From assembly GCF_031456835.1 (NCBI RefSeq), contig NZ_JAVDVK010000001.1:1860001-1924000 (forward strand): a stretch of 64,000 nucleotides of DNA, given 5' to 3'. This document shows positions 8,840 through 18,064 of the stretch, piece after piece. Position numbers and translations under genes: made by a program. The first letter of the stretch is position 1, and every line of letters begins with the position of its first letter. The stretch is from Leifsonia shinshuensis. Lineage in GTDB: Bacteria; Actinomycetota; Actinomycetes; Actinomycetales; Microbacteriaceae. The notes below the pieces were generated by a model. That model was given only the letters and a program-made list of their open reading frames with translations, had not been told where the DNA came from and made no database searches.

Positions 8840-9882
8840 GCTGCACTCCCTAGAACGAGCCCGAGGGCGATGGTCAGTTGGGAACGTTCGGCCGCCAGCT
8901 TGGCGGCGGACAGCTTGCGGGTGAGTGTGAACCGGCCCAGCGGGTCGCCCACGGTCACCTCGAGCCGGGTCATCTCGGCGAGCGCCGCGGCGAAGCCGGG
9001 CAGTTGCGCTCCCCCGCCGCTGAGAACCACGCGCCCGATCGGCTGGTCCGGGCGGGTGTTCACGAAGAACGTTACGGTGTTGCGGATGCTCGTGAGGAGT
9101 TCGCCCGTCACCCGATAGATGATCTCCACCACTCGCTGCTGGTCGGGCGACTCGACCGTCTTTGCGAGCCCCAGCGTCCGCTTGAGGCTCTCCGCCTCGG
9201 GCTCTTCGAGGCTGAGTTCGCTGCCGAGCGCGCGGGTGAGATCGTCGCCGCCGGCTGGAATGATGCGAACGAACTGAGGGATGCCGCCCCTCTCGATAAC
9301 GACCGTGGTTGCCGTCGCACCCACCTCGATGACGACGTTGGCGGCGCCTCCGGAGTCTGCGGGAGCCAGCGCACGGCTCAGGGCGAACGGGATCAGATCC
9401 ACCTCGGCGGTGTTCAGGCCCGCGCTCTCAACCGCCCGGACAGTGCCGAGCACCGCATCCTTCACGGCCGCGACCAGCAGCCCATTCACCTCGGTGGGGT
9501 TCGCCGGATTCGGGCCGATCGGATAGAAGTCGAGCAGCGCCTCCGACACGGGGACGGGAAGCAGGTCCTGCACATGGAACGGCAGTGACTCCCGGATCTG
9601 CTCGCGTGGAGCCCCGGTGACGCTGAGGTCGCGGACAAGCACGCGCTGGTTGCCCACGCCGAGGACCACCCTCTTCGAGCTGAAACGTTGTGTGGACCAC
9701 AGCTGCCGAAGGCAGGCCGCGACCGTATTAGGCTCGACCACCTCGCCCCGGACGACCGCGCCGCGAGGGATCGGGGCAGACGCGTGCCTGATCAGACTGG
9801 GATTCGCGCGTCCGGGATTTTCGACCTCGACGACGCGGATCGATGTCGACCCGATATCGATGCCCGTGATTCTCTTGACCAT
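8836..9882 (-). CDS. pilM: Type IV pilus actin-like ATPase PilM
   Basis: 348 aa from the ATG at 9882, preceded by AGGAGA. The N-terminal motif GIDIGSTSIRVVEVE is the actin-like phosphate-1 loop of PilM/FtsA-type proteins, and VVLSGGGAQLPGF near residue 295 is the adenosine motif. PilM is a cytosolic ring protein that binds the tail of PilN. Length matches the family (about 350 aa). It is followed without a gap by pilN and pilO. Confidence 0.93.
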   Translation of the reverse strand: MVKRITGIDIGSTSIRVVEVENPGRANPSLIRHASAPIPRGAVVRGEVVEPNTVAACLRQLWSTQRFSSKRVVLGVGNQRVLVRDLSVTGAPREQIRESLPFHVQDLLPVPVSEALLDFYPIGPNPANPTEVNGLLVAAVKDAVLGTVRAVESAGLNTAEVDLIPFALSRALAPADSGGAANVVIEVGATATTVVIERGGIPQFVRIIPAGGDDLTRALGSELSLEEPEAESLKRTLGLAKTVESPDQQRVVEIIYRVTGELLTSIRNTVTFFVNTRPDQPIGRVVLSGGGAQLPGFAAALAEMTRLEVTVGDPLGRFTLTRKLSAAKLAAERSQLTIALGLVLGSAA

Positions 9883-9901
9883 GATGCGTCTCCTGCTTCC
9901 G

Positions 9902-10735
9902 TCAGCGCGGACCGATGAGTGTGAGATAGGCGGAGCCGATCGGTTCGCCGAAGAACAGGCCGAGCCAGGCGCCGAGCAGCATCCATGGCCCGAAAGGGAT
10001 TCCGTCGCGCCGCCCGAGGCGACGAAGTGCAAGCAGAACGATCGCAACCGCACCGCCGACGAGGAAAGCGGCGAACGCGCCGACCAGAAGAGCGGACCAG
10101 CCCTGAAAGCCCAGGAACAGACCGACAAGGCCGGCGAGCTTGACGTCGCCGAACCCCATCCCGCCCGGCTTGGCGAGCGCGACGACCAGGTAGAAGACGA
10201 AGAGGCCGGCCGCGCCGACGAGCGCGCGCAGGAGTGCACCGAGGTCGCCCGTCAGTATCGCTCCCGTGCCGAGCAGGACGACGCCGACGGCGATGCCCGG
10301 AAGGACGAGCACATCGGGCAGCCGGTGCACGTCGAGATCGATCAGGGCGAGCGCTACCGACAAGCCGGCGAAACACAGGTAGGCGACCAGGATGACGGCA
10401 GCGCCAGGCAGCTGAGCCGCGCCCGGACCCGTCGTCCAGCTCCACCACGCGACCACCGCGAAGAAGACGCCCGTCGCCGCCTCGACCACGGGGTAACGCC
10501 ATGAGATCGCTGAGCGGCAGTCGCGGCACCGGCCGCGGAGCAAGAGCCACGACAGGACCGGGACGTTGTCGCGGGCACGCACCTGGTGGCCGCAGTCCGG
10601 GCACGCGCTCGGTGGATGGACGACCGATTTGCCGATCGGGACGCGATACGCGACCACGTTCAGGAACGAACCTATGATCGCGCCGAAGGCGCCCATGGCC
10701 GCGATCGCGAAGACGGTGAAGGCAGGAATCGTCAT
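9902..10735 (-). CDS. pilD: Prepilin leader peptidase / N-methyltransferase
   Basis: 277 aa, about eight membrane spans. A zinc motif of two CxxC pairs (CPDC and CRDC, about residues 44-72) lies in the first cytosolic loop. The two catalytic aspartates are in LIDLDVHRLPD and in GMGFGDVKL, the GxGD signature of this aspartic protease family. The zinc loop indicates the bifunctional type that also N-methylates the pilin. It would process the four prepilin-like proteins encoded just upstream. The ATG overlaps the stop of the preceding minor pilin gene (ATGA). Confidence 0.95.
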   Translation of the reverse strand: MTIPAFTVFAIAAMGAFGAIIGSFLNVVAYRVPIGKSVVHPPSACPDCGHQVRARDNVPVLSWLLLRGRCRDCRSAISWRYPVVEAATGVFFAVVAWWSWTTGPGAAQLPGAAVILVAYLCFAGLSVALALIDLDVHRLPDVLVLPGIAVGVVLLGTGAILTGDLGALLRALVGAAGLFVFYLVVALAKPGGMGFGDVKLAGLVGLFLGFQGWSALLVGAFAAFLVGGAVAIVLLALRRLGRRDGIPFGPWMLLGAWLGLFFGEPIGSAYLTLIGPR

Positions 10736-12489
10736 GGGATAGCGGCTCCATTCGCCGCGAACGCGGTCTTGACCTCGACGACGGCGGTGGTGCCGTAGGT
10801 CGTCGATACGGGAGAGAGGAACTTGGGAGGCGCGGTGTACTGCAGACGCGCGTCGTAGACATAGTTCTTGGCGTAGCCGGTCGTGATCGTGCCGCCGCTG
10901 GACTGGGCGACCGGGCCGCGGAACTTTTGGGCGATCGCACCTTTCACGGTGAGTGTGCCCTTCTTGCCGGCCGTGTAGTTCTGCACCTGGAACGTGTGCG
11001 CCACGGAGAGAATGGCCGCGTCGATCTCGAGACCGTTGGTCGAGTTGTCGAGGAGGTTCCCGTAGGCATCCACCGGGTTGTATACCCAGACTGCATTCTG
11101 GCCGACCAGCCCGAGCATGTCGGCCTGCGGGTCCACATAAGTGATGTCGTCGACGATGTATACGTAATTGTCTGCGGCCACGGTCGTGGAGGCGTGTACC
11201 GTGCCTTTCACGAAGACATCTCCGTTGCGGCAACCGTATGACGGGGCCGAGGTGGAGGACGAGGGTGCCTTCTCGTTCACGGCGGGATAGCCGAGACCAT
11301 TGCTGGTGCCGGTGCTGCCCGACGCGTTGGAACACGTGAAGTTCGAAGGATAGGTACCGGGCGCCGTGTAGTTCGGGTCACCGGGGACGCTCGGTACCGT
11401 CTGCACGAAGATGAGGTTGTTGGCGGGCACAGGAATCGTCTGGCCTCCCGGGCTCCCGAGGGTGCCCGAGCTGGCATACCCGGGCGTCCCGCACTGGGAG
11501 CTGACGCTGCCGGTGACGGGGGGATCGCCCTGGACGTTGGTGTACCGGGTCCAGGGACTGCGCACCGTCATCGTCCCGTTGGAGTTGTAAGTGATGGTCG
11601 TCGGTCCCGTATAGAGGCAGCCTGGCCGCGGGACCGTCGTCAGGTCGGTGCGCGTCTCCTGCTTCATCTGGGTGTTCGTGGAGGGCATGGCCACGACGGG
11701 GCTGTACCGGGGATAGCCGCTGACGGCGAAGGTGCCCGCCGAGCATCCCGAGGGGATGATGTATGCCGGTCCCGAGGTCGGCTTGTACCCCGTCGTCACG
11801 ATGTTGTTGAACGTGGTGCCGCAGATCTGCAGGGTGTCGTTCGAGTGCACGGGGCCGTTGATCGTGTCCGCAGCGGCGAACTGGATCGTGGTGCAGTTAG
11901 GTCGGCTGGCGACCGCCCAGGCGTATGCGGGCGTGCACGCAGTGGAGGAGGTCGCGGGATCCTGGATCTCGTAATCCGTGAAGTACAGGAAGTCGATGAA
12001 GCCGGACTGCTTGAGGTCCGCGACGATGGAACGCGTGGTCGTGCCGACCAGCCCGGTGGACCGTAGTCGTAAGGTTCCCGACGTGGAGTACTTGGAGTTG
12101 TCGACCTCGTACCGGTAGAAGGCGCGGTTGGCGCTGCCGGGCACGGTCGCCCACGATCCGGTCGTCCCGACACCGAACGCCGGATTGCCGTTGGGCGATG
12201 TGAATGTGCTTGTCGCGCTGAACGCAGCGGCCGAGTTGCCGTATTGCTGGTACGTGTTGTCGTTGGCGAGCTTCGCCTGGTAGTCCTCGACGCCGGCGTA
12301 GGCAGCCGACATCGCGGCATTCCAGTCCTGGTCGCTGCTGGACTTGCGAAGGCCGCCGAGCGAGGCGGTGAGCGTCACCCCGACGAGCAGGAACAAGGCC
12401 GTGCCGATCCCGATCACCGAGGCGAGCGCCATGCCGGCGTCGCGCGGTGCTCCTCCGGCGCTGCGCCCGAGCGCCCTGCTCAGGCGCAT
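10732..12489 (-). CDS. PilX-like pilus-associated protein, very large
   Basis: 585 aa from the ATG at 12489 (a GTG one codon upstream is equally possible). After a short basic leader a single hydrophobic segment (GMALASVIGIGTALFLLVGV) precedes helical residues and a long polar, Ser/Thr/Asn/Tyr/Gly-rich body with several cysteines. The hydrophobic segment lacks the Glu-5 of classical pilins, which is common in PilX_N-type proteins. PilX homologues are normally about 150-200 aa, so this is oversized and may carry a surface or adhesive domain. It is coupled to its neighbours by overlapping start and stop codons on both sides. Confidence 0.7.
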   Translation of the reverse strand: MRLSRALGRSAGGAPRDAGMALASVIGIGTALFLLVGVTLTASLGGLRKSSSDQDWNAAMSAAYAGVEDYQAKLANDNTYQQYGNSAAAFSATSTFTSPNGNPAFGVGTTGSWATVPGSANRAFYRYEVDNSKYSTSGTLRLRSTGLVGTTTRSIVADLKQSGFIDFLYFTDYEIQDPATSSTACTPAYAWAVASRPNCTTIQFAAADTINGPVHSNDTLQICGTTFNNIVTTGYKPTSGPAYIIPSGCSAGTFAVSGYPRYSPVVAMPSTNTQMKQETRTDLTTVPRPGCLYTGPTTITYNSNGTMTVRSPWTRYTNVQGDPPVTGSVSSQCGTPGYASSGTLGSPGGQTIPVPANNLIFVQTVPSVPGDPNYTAPGTYPSNFTCSNASGSTGTSNGLGYPAVNEKAPSSSTSAPSYGCRNGDVFVKGTVHASTTVAADNYVYIVDDITYVDPQADMLGLVGQNAVWVYNPVDAYGNLLDNSTNGLEIDAAILSVAHTFQVQNYTAGKKGTLTVKGAIAQKFRGPVAQSSGGTITTGYAKNYVYDARLQYTAPPKFLSPVSTTYGTTAVVEVKTAFAANGAAIP

Positions 12490-13166
12490 CACAGCGTCCT
12501 CGCCAGGGGCAGGTTGGGGAGGCCGACCGTGTTCTGCAGGGTCACGTTGGACGAGTTGCCCGCTGCCGTCCCGCTCACGGTGAGAGTGACGCGCACAGCC
12601 GCGATGCTCCGCAGATTGTTCGTCGTGTAGCCGCCCGCCGGGATGGCGATCGCTGTCCCGTCCACACCCAGGTAGGTGAACAGAGACGGATTGGAGCCGG
12701 TCTGCGTCACCACCGTCCCGCCCAGCGTCCGGACCGAGCTCGGCGAGGTCTGGAAACCCCAGTAGCCGGGGCTGATGGAGTACGCAGCGTACTTCGTCTC
12801 GACGACATTCCGCTTGGCGTCCAACGAGAACTGCACTTTGACCGGCTGTTCCAGCGAGGAGGCGAGGTTTACGTAGGCGTACACGGTGACGGATTCAGGA
12901 GTGGCGCTGACGAAAGCGGGATCGTTCAGCGCCTGACCGCTGACCGGGTTCTCTGTGGCGGCCCGCAGGATCCGGGAGATCTCGTTCATCACGTTCGAGG
13001 CCGACTTGGCGTTGCCGCCGATCTGCTGATTCTGTGTGAATGCCTTCGTCGTCAGCGAGAAGAACCCGGCGACCATGGCGAGGAGCAACCCGAGGATCGC
13101 CATCGCCACAAGCATCTCGGCGATCGTGAAGCCGTCGTCGGCCTTCGGGTGGCGTCGGGTGATCAT
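12489..13166 (-). CDS. PilW-like minor pilin
   Basis: 225 aa from the ATG at 13166. A class III prepilin leader ends ADDG and is followed by FTIAEMLVAMAILGLLLAMV, so cleavage after Gly would leave Phe+1 and the required Glu+5. The rest is a pilin-like head with beta-rich, polar sequence. ATGA overlap with the upstream minor pilin gene places it in the same translation unit. Minor pilins of this type prime pilus assembly. PilW is assigned from position and size; GspJ-like is an equivalent description. Confidence 0.8.
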   Translation of the reverse strand: MITRRHPKADDGFTIAEMLVAMAILGLLLAMVAGFFSLTTKAFTQNQQIGGNAKSASNVMNEISRILRAATENPVSGQALNDPAFVSATPESVTVYAYVNLASSLEQPVKVQFSLDAKRNVVETKYAAYSISPGYWGFQTSPSSVRTLGGTVVTQTGSNPSLFTYLGVDGTAIAIPAGGYTTNNLRSIAAVRVTLTVSGTAAGNSSNVTLQNTVGLPNLPLARTL

Positions 13167-14521
13167 GGTCCGACCGTCCGAGGGTCGAGGGTGATCGCGT
13201 TCTGCGGTGGTGTCGCAACACCACGGGTCACGAAGGCGATGGTGGACGTGGGGACGGTGTTCGAAGTGCTGCCGGACGTCGTGCCGGTGTAGAGCGTCCA
13301 CGTGCCATACGGCAGCGCGATCGTCGCCGAGCCCGCCAGAGGGATCTTGGGGAATGTGTAGACGTCACCGGTCGAGCAGCCCGGATCCCCGGTTCCGGCG
13401 ATGGGCGCCCGAGAGACGGCGGTGATGAAGGTGTTCGCCGCGAGACCGGACACCGTCACCATGCCCATGTTGATCGGCTGCGTCGGGACGATCTGACCGG
13501 GGAGGGCGGCTGCGGTCTTCGCCGGATGGCCGACCGCTCCGTCCGGAGCGGCCGTCGTCCACTGCGCTGGGTCGACGTCGACACAGCTGGGCGCCGAGCC
13601 GACCGGCGGCACGTACGCGCCGGCGAGAGTGGCATACCCATCGGTGAACGGGAAGAGCCTGCTGGAGGCGTTCGTGCCGACGGTCTGTACATACGGGCCG
13701 CCGATGACGCTCACGAAGGTCAACTTGAGATTCGTCGGCCGGAGGGCGGGGCCGGAGCCGTAGTTGAGAGTGAAGACACCGCTGTTGTCGTAGGTGAACG
13801 GCGCCGGCGCGGCTGCGCCTGCGGTCACCTGCACATTCCGGAGCACCGGGGCGGGATTCTGCGCGATGTCCAGATAGTTGGTATTGGACAACGTGACGTC
13901 GTAGTTGCCCGGTGTGACCTTCAGCGCGTACGTGCAGCCGTCCGCATCCGTGACGGGCGGCTGGGCCGAAAGCGCGACGGCCCCGGCCGCAGGGCTCGAT
14001 GGGCTCACGGTCACCGAGACGCCGGGCGTTCCCGCACCCGAGGCGGATCGGACAGAGACGATGATGGTGCCGAGGGTGGGGTCGTTGATGCGGCTGTTCG
14101 GGGCGATCAGAGTGTCCGACCGCACCGGCGCGCTGGCCGGCGACATCCCGAGCCACGTGACGCTGATGTTCACCTTCTTGTACTGAAGTGTGCCGCCTCC
14201 CGCACCGCAGGCGATGGAGCTGTTGTCCGTGGACACCCAGTCCGTGTTGCGGGCGATCGTGAAGGTGGTGTTGTTGACGACGGTGGTCCAGGAGGTGTCG
14301 GTCACCGAGAAGACGTCCTTGACCGACCTGTCCAGGTCGATCTCCTGCGCCGCGAGGTTCGTCGCGATCTCGCGGGCGCGGGTGTCACGTGTCAGCTGGA
14401 GGGCGTTGGTCAGCGAGGCGGCGATACCGACGGAGATGAGTCCGAAGATGAACATCGCGACCATCACCTCGATCAGGGTGAGGCCCGAGTCGTCGTCGAC
14501 AGCGGGGGATCTGCGGAACAT
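13163..14521 (-). CDS. PilV-like minor pilin, oversized
   Basis: 452 aa. The ATG at 14521 is chosen because AGGAGG ends five bases before it; an in-frame GTG at 14527 lies inside that ribosome site. The leader ends DDSG and is followed by LTLIEVMVAMFIFGL, giving Glu+5. The ~410-residue head contains repeated Gly/Ser/Ala/Pro/Thr-rich beta-type segments, including a stretch around residues 160-220 resembling a carboxypeptidase-regulatory-like Ig-type fold (GTPGVSVTVSP then TDADGCTYALKV). Typical PilV is under 200 aa, so this looks like a pilin stalk with an added surface domain. Confidence 0.75.
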   Translation of the reverse strand: MFRRSPAVDDDSGLTLIEVMVAMFIFGLISVGIAASLTNALQLTRDTRAREIATNLAAQEIDLDRSVKDVFSVTDTSWTTVVNNTTFTIARNTDWVSTDNSSIACGAGGGTLQYKKVNISVTWLGMSPASAPVRSDTLIAPNSRINDPTLGTIIVSVRSASGAGTPGVSVTVSPSSPAAGAVALSAQPPVTDADGCTYALKVTPGNYDVTLSNTNYLDIAQNPAPVLRNVQVTAGAAAPAPFTYDNSGVFTLNYGSGPALRPTNLKLTFVSVIGGPYVQTVGTNASSRLFPFTDGYATLAGAYVPPVGSAPSCVDVDPAQWTTAAPDGAVGHPAKTAAALPGQIVPTQPINMGMVTVSGLAANTFITAVSRAPIAGTGDPGCSTGDVYTFPKIPLAGSATIALPYGTWTLYTGTTSGSTSNTVPTSTIAFVTRGVATPPQNAITLDPRTVGP

Positions 14522-14622
14522 CTTCACCTCCTTCGGGTGGAGTGCGAGTCTGATGCGGCATCGGGGCGAGGGAATCGCTGCTCCCCCGCCCCGATGTCGT
14601 GTGCTGCGTTATGCGACCGAGG

Positions 14623-15054
14623 TCAGCATCCCGTCGGCTTGGTATTGGCGGCCGAGACGCCCGAGTTGTCCGTCGTGTAGAACTTGTTGCCGCCCGCGCT
14701 CGTTGCAACGAGGCAGTAGGTCGTCGCGGTGGCCGCCGGGGCCGAAGGGCTCCAGGCGACGCTCGAGCCGCTGTAGCCGTACTGACCGAGGGTCGTTGCG
14801 TCGATGGTGGCGGGCAGTGCGCTGTTGCTGGTCTGGTACGCGACCACGGCCGTCTTCGCGTTGGTGAGGTCGGACTTCGCAGCGCTGTCCTTGGCGTTGT
14901 TCTGGATGCCCAGGTACACCGGGATGGCGATCGCGGCGAGGATGCCGATGATGATGACCACCACGAGGAGCTCGATCAGGGTGAAGCCCTTCTCGCCTTC
15001 CTCCAGGAGGCCCTTACGACGGGCGTTCAGTTTGCCCATGAGTCGGAAGTACAT
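14623..15054 (-). CDS. pilA: Major type IV pilin
   Basis: 143 aa from the ATG at 15054 (an alternative ATG at 15039 is in frame; neither has a convincing ribosome site). The leader is 23 residues and ends EEGEKG, followed by FTLIELLVVVIIIGILAAI: Gly-1, Phe+1 and Glu+5 are all present. The head has a Cys pair near the C-terminus (YCLVAT and the final GC) that could form the usual pilin disulphide loop. It sits between pilC and the minor pilins. A 177-nt untranslated leader separates it from pilC, unlike the overlaps elsewhere in the operon, which is consistent with its own promoter or RNA processing to raise pilin output. Confidence 0.93.
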   Translation of the reverse strand: MYFRLMGKLNARRKGLLEEGEKGFTLIELLVVVIIIGILAAIAIPVYLGIQNNAKDSAAKSDLTNAKTAVVAYQTSNSALPATIDATTLGQYGYSGSSVAWSPSAPAATATTYCLVATSAGGNKFYTTDNSGVSAANTKPTGC

Positions 15055-15231
15055 TGCAGTGTCCAATCGGTCGGGAGATGTCGTTAGCCGATCGGTACGA
15101 GACCCCGTCCGGCGTGTTGATGGTATTTCCGGGGAAATTCCCAGCAGAATCCCGCAAAAGGGGGCAATTGCCGCTAAAATCCGCCCCACTTCGGGTGGTT
15201 CCCGTTCAGGTGACAGCCCGGATGTGAACGG
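15055..15231 (-). other. Intergenic leader of pilA
   Basis: The only sizeable gap inside the pil operon. It is less GC-rich than its surroundings, with TTTT and AATT patches near 15130-15180. A small hairpin (CCAC, CCGAA loop, GTGG) lies near 15185-15200. I cannot define a convincing promoter. Confidence 0.4.
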
Positions 15232-16458
15232 TCACTTGACCAGCGTCGCGATCTGGAAAATGGGCATGTAGAGCGCGATCACCATGCCGCCGATGACGAC
15301 ACCGAGGAAGGCGATCATGAGCGGCTCGATCATCGCTGTGAGCTGCTCTGTCGCGGCTTCGACCTCCTGCTCATAGAAGTCGGCGATCTTGCTGAGCATG
15401 GTCTCCAGTGCCCCGGAGTCCTCACCGACTGCGACCATCTGCGTCACCATCGCCGGGAACACCGGATGGTCGGCGAGAGGCTTGGCTATCGACTCGCCCT
15501 GTCGGACCGACTCCGCAACATCGACCAGTGCGTTCTCGATCACCCAGTTGCCGCTAGTCTCGCCGACGATCCTCAGGGCCTGCAAGATCGGGACGCCCGC
15601 GGAGATCATGTTGGCGAAGTTCCGGCTGAACCTGGCGACAGCGATCTTTTTCAGCAGTTTGCCGAATACGGGAATCTTGAGCTTGACCGGGTCCACCCGC
15701 CGGCGGACCTCGGGTTTGTGCTTGTTCCGACCCCACCAGACTGCGACGACGATGATGCCGACCAGCAGCACCGGGGCGATCCAAACCATCGCGTGAGACG
15801 CGACGACCAGGATCTCCGTGGGCAGCGGGAGCGTGCCGCCCAAACCTTTGAACATGTTCTCGAAGACAGGGACGATGAACAGCAGCATGGCCACAACGGC
15901 CACGATCGACATGATGAGCACGATGACCGGGTAGGTGAGCGCGGACGTGATCGTCCCGCGGAGCTTGACCTCCTTCTCGAAGTTCGCCGCCACGGAATCC
16001 AAGGCGCTGTCGAGGAAGCCGCCGGTCTCACCGGCCCGGACCATGTTGATCATCAGGGGAGGGAAGATCTCCGCGTGCTTCTTCATCGAGTCGGAGACGG
16101 AGACACCGGACTCGACATCTGTGCACACATCGCGCATCGTCGCCGCGAGACGCTTGTTCTCGGTCTGCTCGGCCAGGATGTTCAGCGTCTTCAGCAGCGA
16201 CAGGCCGGAACCCGTCATCGTGGCCATCTGACGGCTGAGCACCGCTAGGTCCTTCAGCTTCACTCCGCTACCGAATGACAGATTGACGTCGCGGTTGAGC
16301 CCCGTCGCGGCGGGAGCCTCGGCGATTTCGATGGGCGAAACGCCCATGGTGCGCAACCGGCTGAGGACAGCCGCCTCCCCGGGAGCGTCCAGCTTGCCTT
16401 TGACGAGGCGACCCGTGCCGCTGCGCCCCCGGTATGTGTAGGTGGTGGTCGACGCCAT
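15232..16458 (-). CDS. pilC: Type IV pilus inner-membrane platform protein
   Basis: 408 aa, normal for PilC/GspF. It contains two T2SF domains (about residues 70-195 and 275-400), each followed by membrane spans: one pair around 175-240 and the last at about 375-400. Conserved GETGGFLDSAL and GEDSGALETML occupy equivalent places in the two repeats. Known PilC proteins anchor the assembly and retraction motors to the membrane. The start ATG overlaps the pilT stop (TGATG). Confidence 0.94.
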   Translation of the reverse strand: MASTTTYTYRGRSGTGRLVKGKLDAPGEAAVLSRLRTMGVSPIEIAEAPAATGLNRDVNLSFGSGVKLKDLAVLSRQMATMTGSGLSLLKTLNILAEQTENKRLAATMRDVCTDVESGVSVSDSMKKHAEIFPPLMINMVRAGETGGFLDSALDSVAANFEKEVKLRGTITSALTYPVIVLIMSIVAVVAMLLFIVPVFENMFKGLGGTLPLPTEILVVASHAMVWIAPVLLVGIIVVAVWWGRNKHKPEVRRRVDPVKLKIPVFGKLLKKIAVARFSRNFANMISAGVPILQALRIVGETSGNWVIENALVDVAESVRQGESIAKPLADHPVFPAMVTQMVAVGEDSGALETMLSKIADFYEQEVEAATEQLTAMIEPLMIAFLGVVIGGMVIALYMPIFQIATLVK

Positions 16459-18056
16459 CAGCGGACCCCTGCCGAATAGCTGTCGCCGAAGTCGGGTCCG
16501 CTGACCGCCATGGCGCGCGAGGCGGCGTCGCCTGGCGACTCGGCGCGCTGGATCAGGCGCAGGATGCTCTCGAGATCGTGCGCCTTGTCGAGGGCAGCCT
16601 GGCGCGTGATCATGCCGCTGTCGACGAGGTCGGCGAGGTGCTGATCCATGGTGTGCATCCCGTCGCCACGGCCTGCCTGCATCGCCGAGGCGATCTGGTA
16701 GGTCTTGCCCTCGCGGATGAGGTTCGCGATCGCCGGCGTCATCATCAGCACCTCGGTGGCGACGACTCGGCCGCGGCCCGACGCCCGCTTGACCAGCGTC
16801 TGACAGACCACGCCCTGCAGCGTGCCGGCGAGCTGCGCTCGCACCTGCCCCTGCTGGTGGGGGGGGAAGACGTCGATCACACGGTCGATCGTTTGCGGAG
16901 CGTCCTGTGTGTGGAGAGTGGCGAACACGAGGTGGCCGGTCTCAGCCGCCGTGAGAGCGACGGAGATGGTCTCAAGATCTCGGAGCTCGCCGATCAGGAT
17001 GACGTCGGGGTCCTGACGCAGCACGTGCTTGAGGGCGTTATTGAAGCTGTGTGTGTCGTGACCCACCTCGCGCTGGTTCACGATCGACTTCTTGTGGGTG
17101 TGCATGAACTCGATGGGATCCTCGACCGTGACGATGTGGTCCGCACGCGTCGAGTTCACGAGGTCGATCAGAGCTGCCAGGGTAGTGGACTTGCCGGAAC
17201 CGGTGGGACCGGTGACCAAGACGAGCCCGCGCGGCAGCGAGGCGAAGCGTCCGATCTGCTCGGGGACGCCGAGTTCGCGGAGCTGTTTGATCTCCGTCGG
17301 GATGAGTCGGAACGCGGCGCCGGTCGACCCGCGCTGCTGATACAGGTTGACGCGGAATCGGGAGTTCGCTGAGATGGTGAAGGCGAAGTCGAGTTCAAGT
17401 TCGCGCTTGAACACCTCCTGCTGGCGCTCCGTCAGGAGGCTCATGAGAGCGGCGAGTGTGCGCTCAGTGCCCCACGGGGCGCTTGGCCCCGCCGGTGTGA
17501 GAGACCCGTCGATGCGGACCATCGGAGGCGCTCCGACCGTGACGTGGAGGTCCGAGGCGCCTTGGAGAACGACCTGACGGAGGGCGTCGACCAGTTCTGC
17601 ATCCGCGCGTTCGAGGGCTTCGCGCTCCGCGGGCGTCAGGGTCGAGGTGTCCTCGTCGAACACCTTCGGACGGCTCGCCTCGGCGGCGGGCGCCGTCTGA
17701 GCGGCGCGACGCCCGCCGGGTACCAGCCGCGGGGCGGGCGTGGCGGCGTCGAGATCCCAGGTGAGAGCAGGCTGCGGCGCGGTCGGTCCAGTCGCGTACG
17801 ACACCGGAGGCGCGGTCGGTTCCGGCACGTACGACACCGGAGGCGCGGTCGGCTCCGGCGCGTACGACACCGGAGGTGCCACCGGCTCCGCCGGCACCGC
17901 ATCCGCCGGCGCACCCCACGTCGGCGGCGCGGCGAGCGGGACGCCCGCGCCCGGCGCCCAGCCTGCGGCGGTCGCCCCGGGCGGCGTGACCGGGATCTCG
18001 TACACCGGCTTGTCGACCGGCGGCGGGAAGCCGCCCCAGCTCTCGTCGTTCGTCAT
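16458..18056 (-). CDS. pilT: Type IV pilus retraction ATPase with proline-rich N-terminal extension
   Basis: 532 aa, against about 350-370 for typical PilT. Residues ~150-510 are the motor: Walker A GPTGSGKSTTL near 283, an Asp box with DPIEFMH, a Walker B region GELRDLET, a His box GHLVFATLHT, and the PilT-specific AIANLIREGKTYQI. The first ~140 residues are an added Pro/Ala/Val/Thr-rich segment with an 11-residue repeat. The AIANLIRE motif argues for a retraction motor over a second assembly ATPase. It lies 8 bp downstream of pilB and overlaps pilC. Confidence 0.92.
   Translation of the reverse strand: MTNDESWGGFPPPVDKPVYEIPVTPPGATAAGWAPGAGVPLAAPPTWGAPADAVPAEPVAPPVSYAPEPTAPPVSYVPEPTAPPVSYATGPTAPQPALTWDLDAATPAPRLVPGGRRAAQTAPAAEASRPKVFDEDTSTLTPAEREALERADAELVDALRQVVLQGASDLHVTVGAPPMVRIDGSLTPAGPSAPWGTERTLAALMSLLTERQQEVFKRELELDFAFTISANSRFRVNLYQQRGSTGAAFRLIPTEIKQLRELGVPEQIGRFASLPRGLVLVTGPTGSGKSTTLAALIDLVNSTRADHIVTVEDPIEFMHTHKKSIVNQREVGHDTHSFNNALKHVLRQDPDVILIGELRDLETISVALTAAETGHLVFATLHTQDAPQTIDRVIDVFPPHQQGQVRAQLAGTLQGVVCQTLVKRASGRGRVVATEVLMMTPAIANLIREGKTYQIASAMQAGRGDGMHTMDQHLADLVDSGMITRQAALDKAHDLESILRLIQRAESPGDAASRAMAVSGPDFGDSYSAGVR
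17782..17885 (-). repeat. 33-bp tandem repeat coding for APPVSY units in PilT
   Basis: Three near-identical 33-bp units give the 11-residue repeat APPVSYxPEPT in the N-terminal extension of PilT. The shared core gtacgacaccgga starts at 17796, 17829 and 17862 on the plus strand, exactly 33 bp apart. In-frame repeats like this change number easily by slippage. Confidence 0.85.
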
Positions 18057-18064
18057 GTGCCCTC

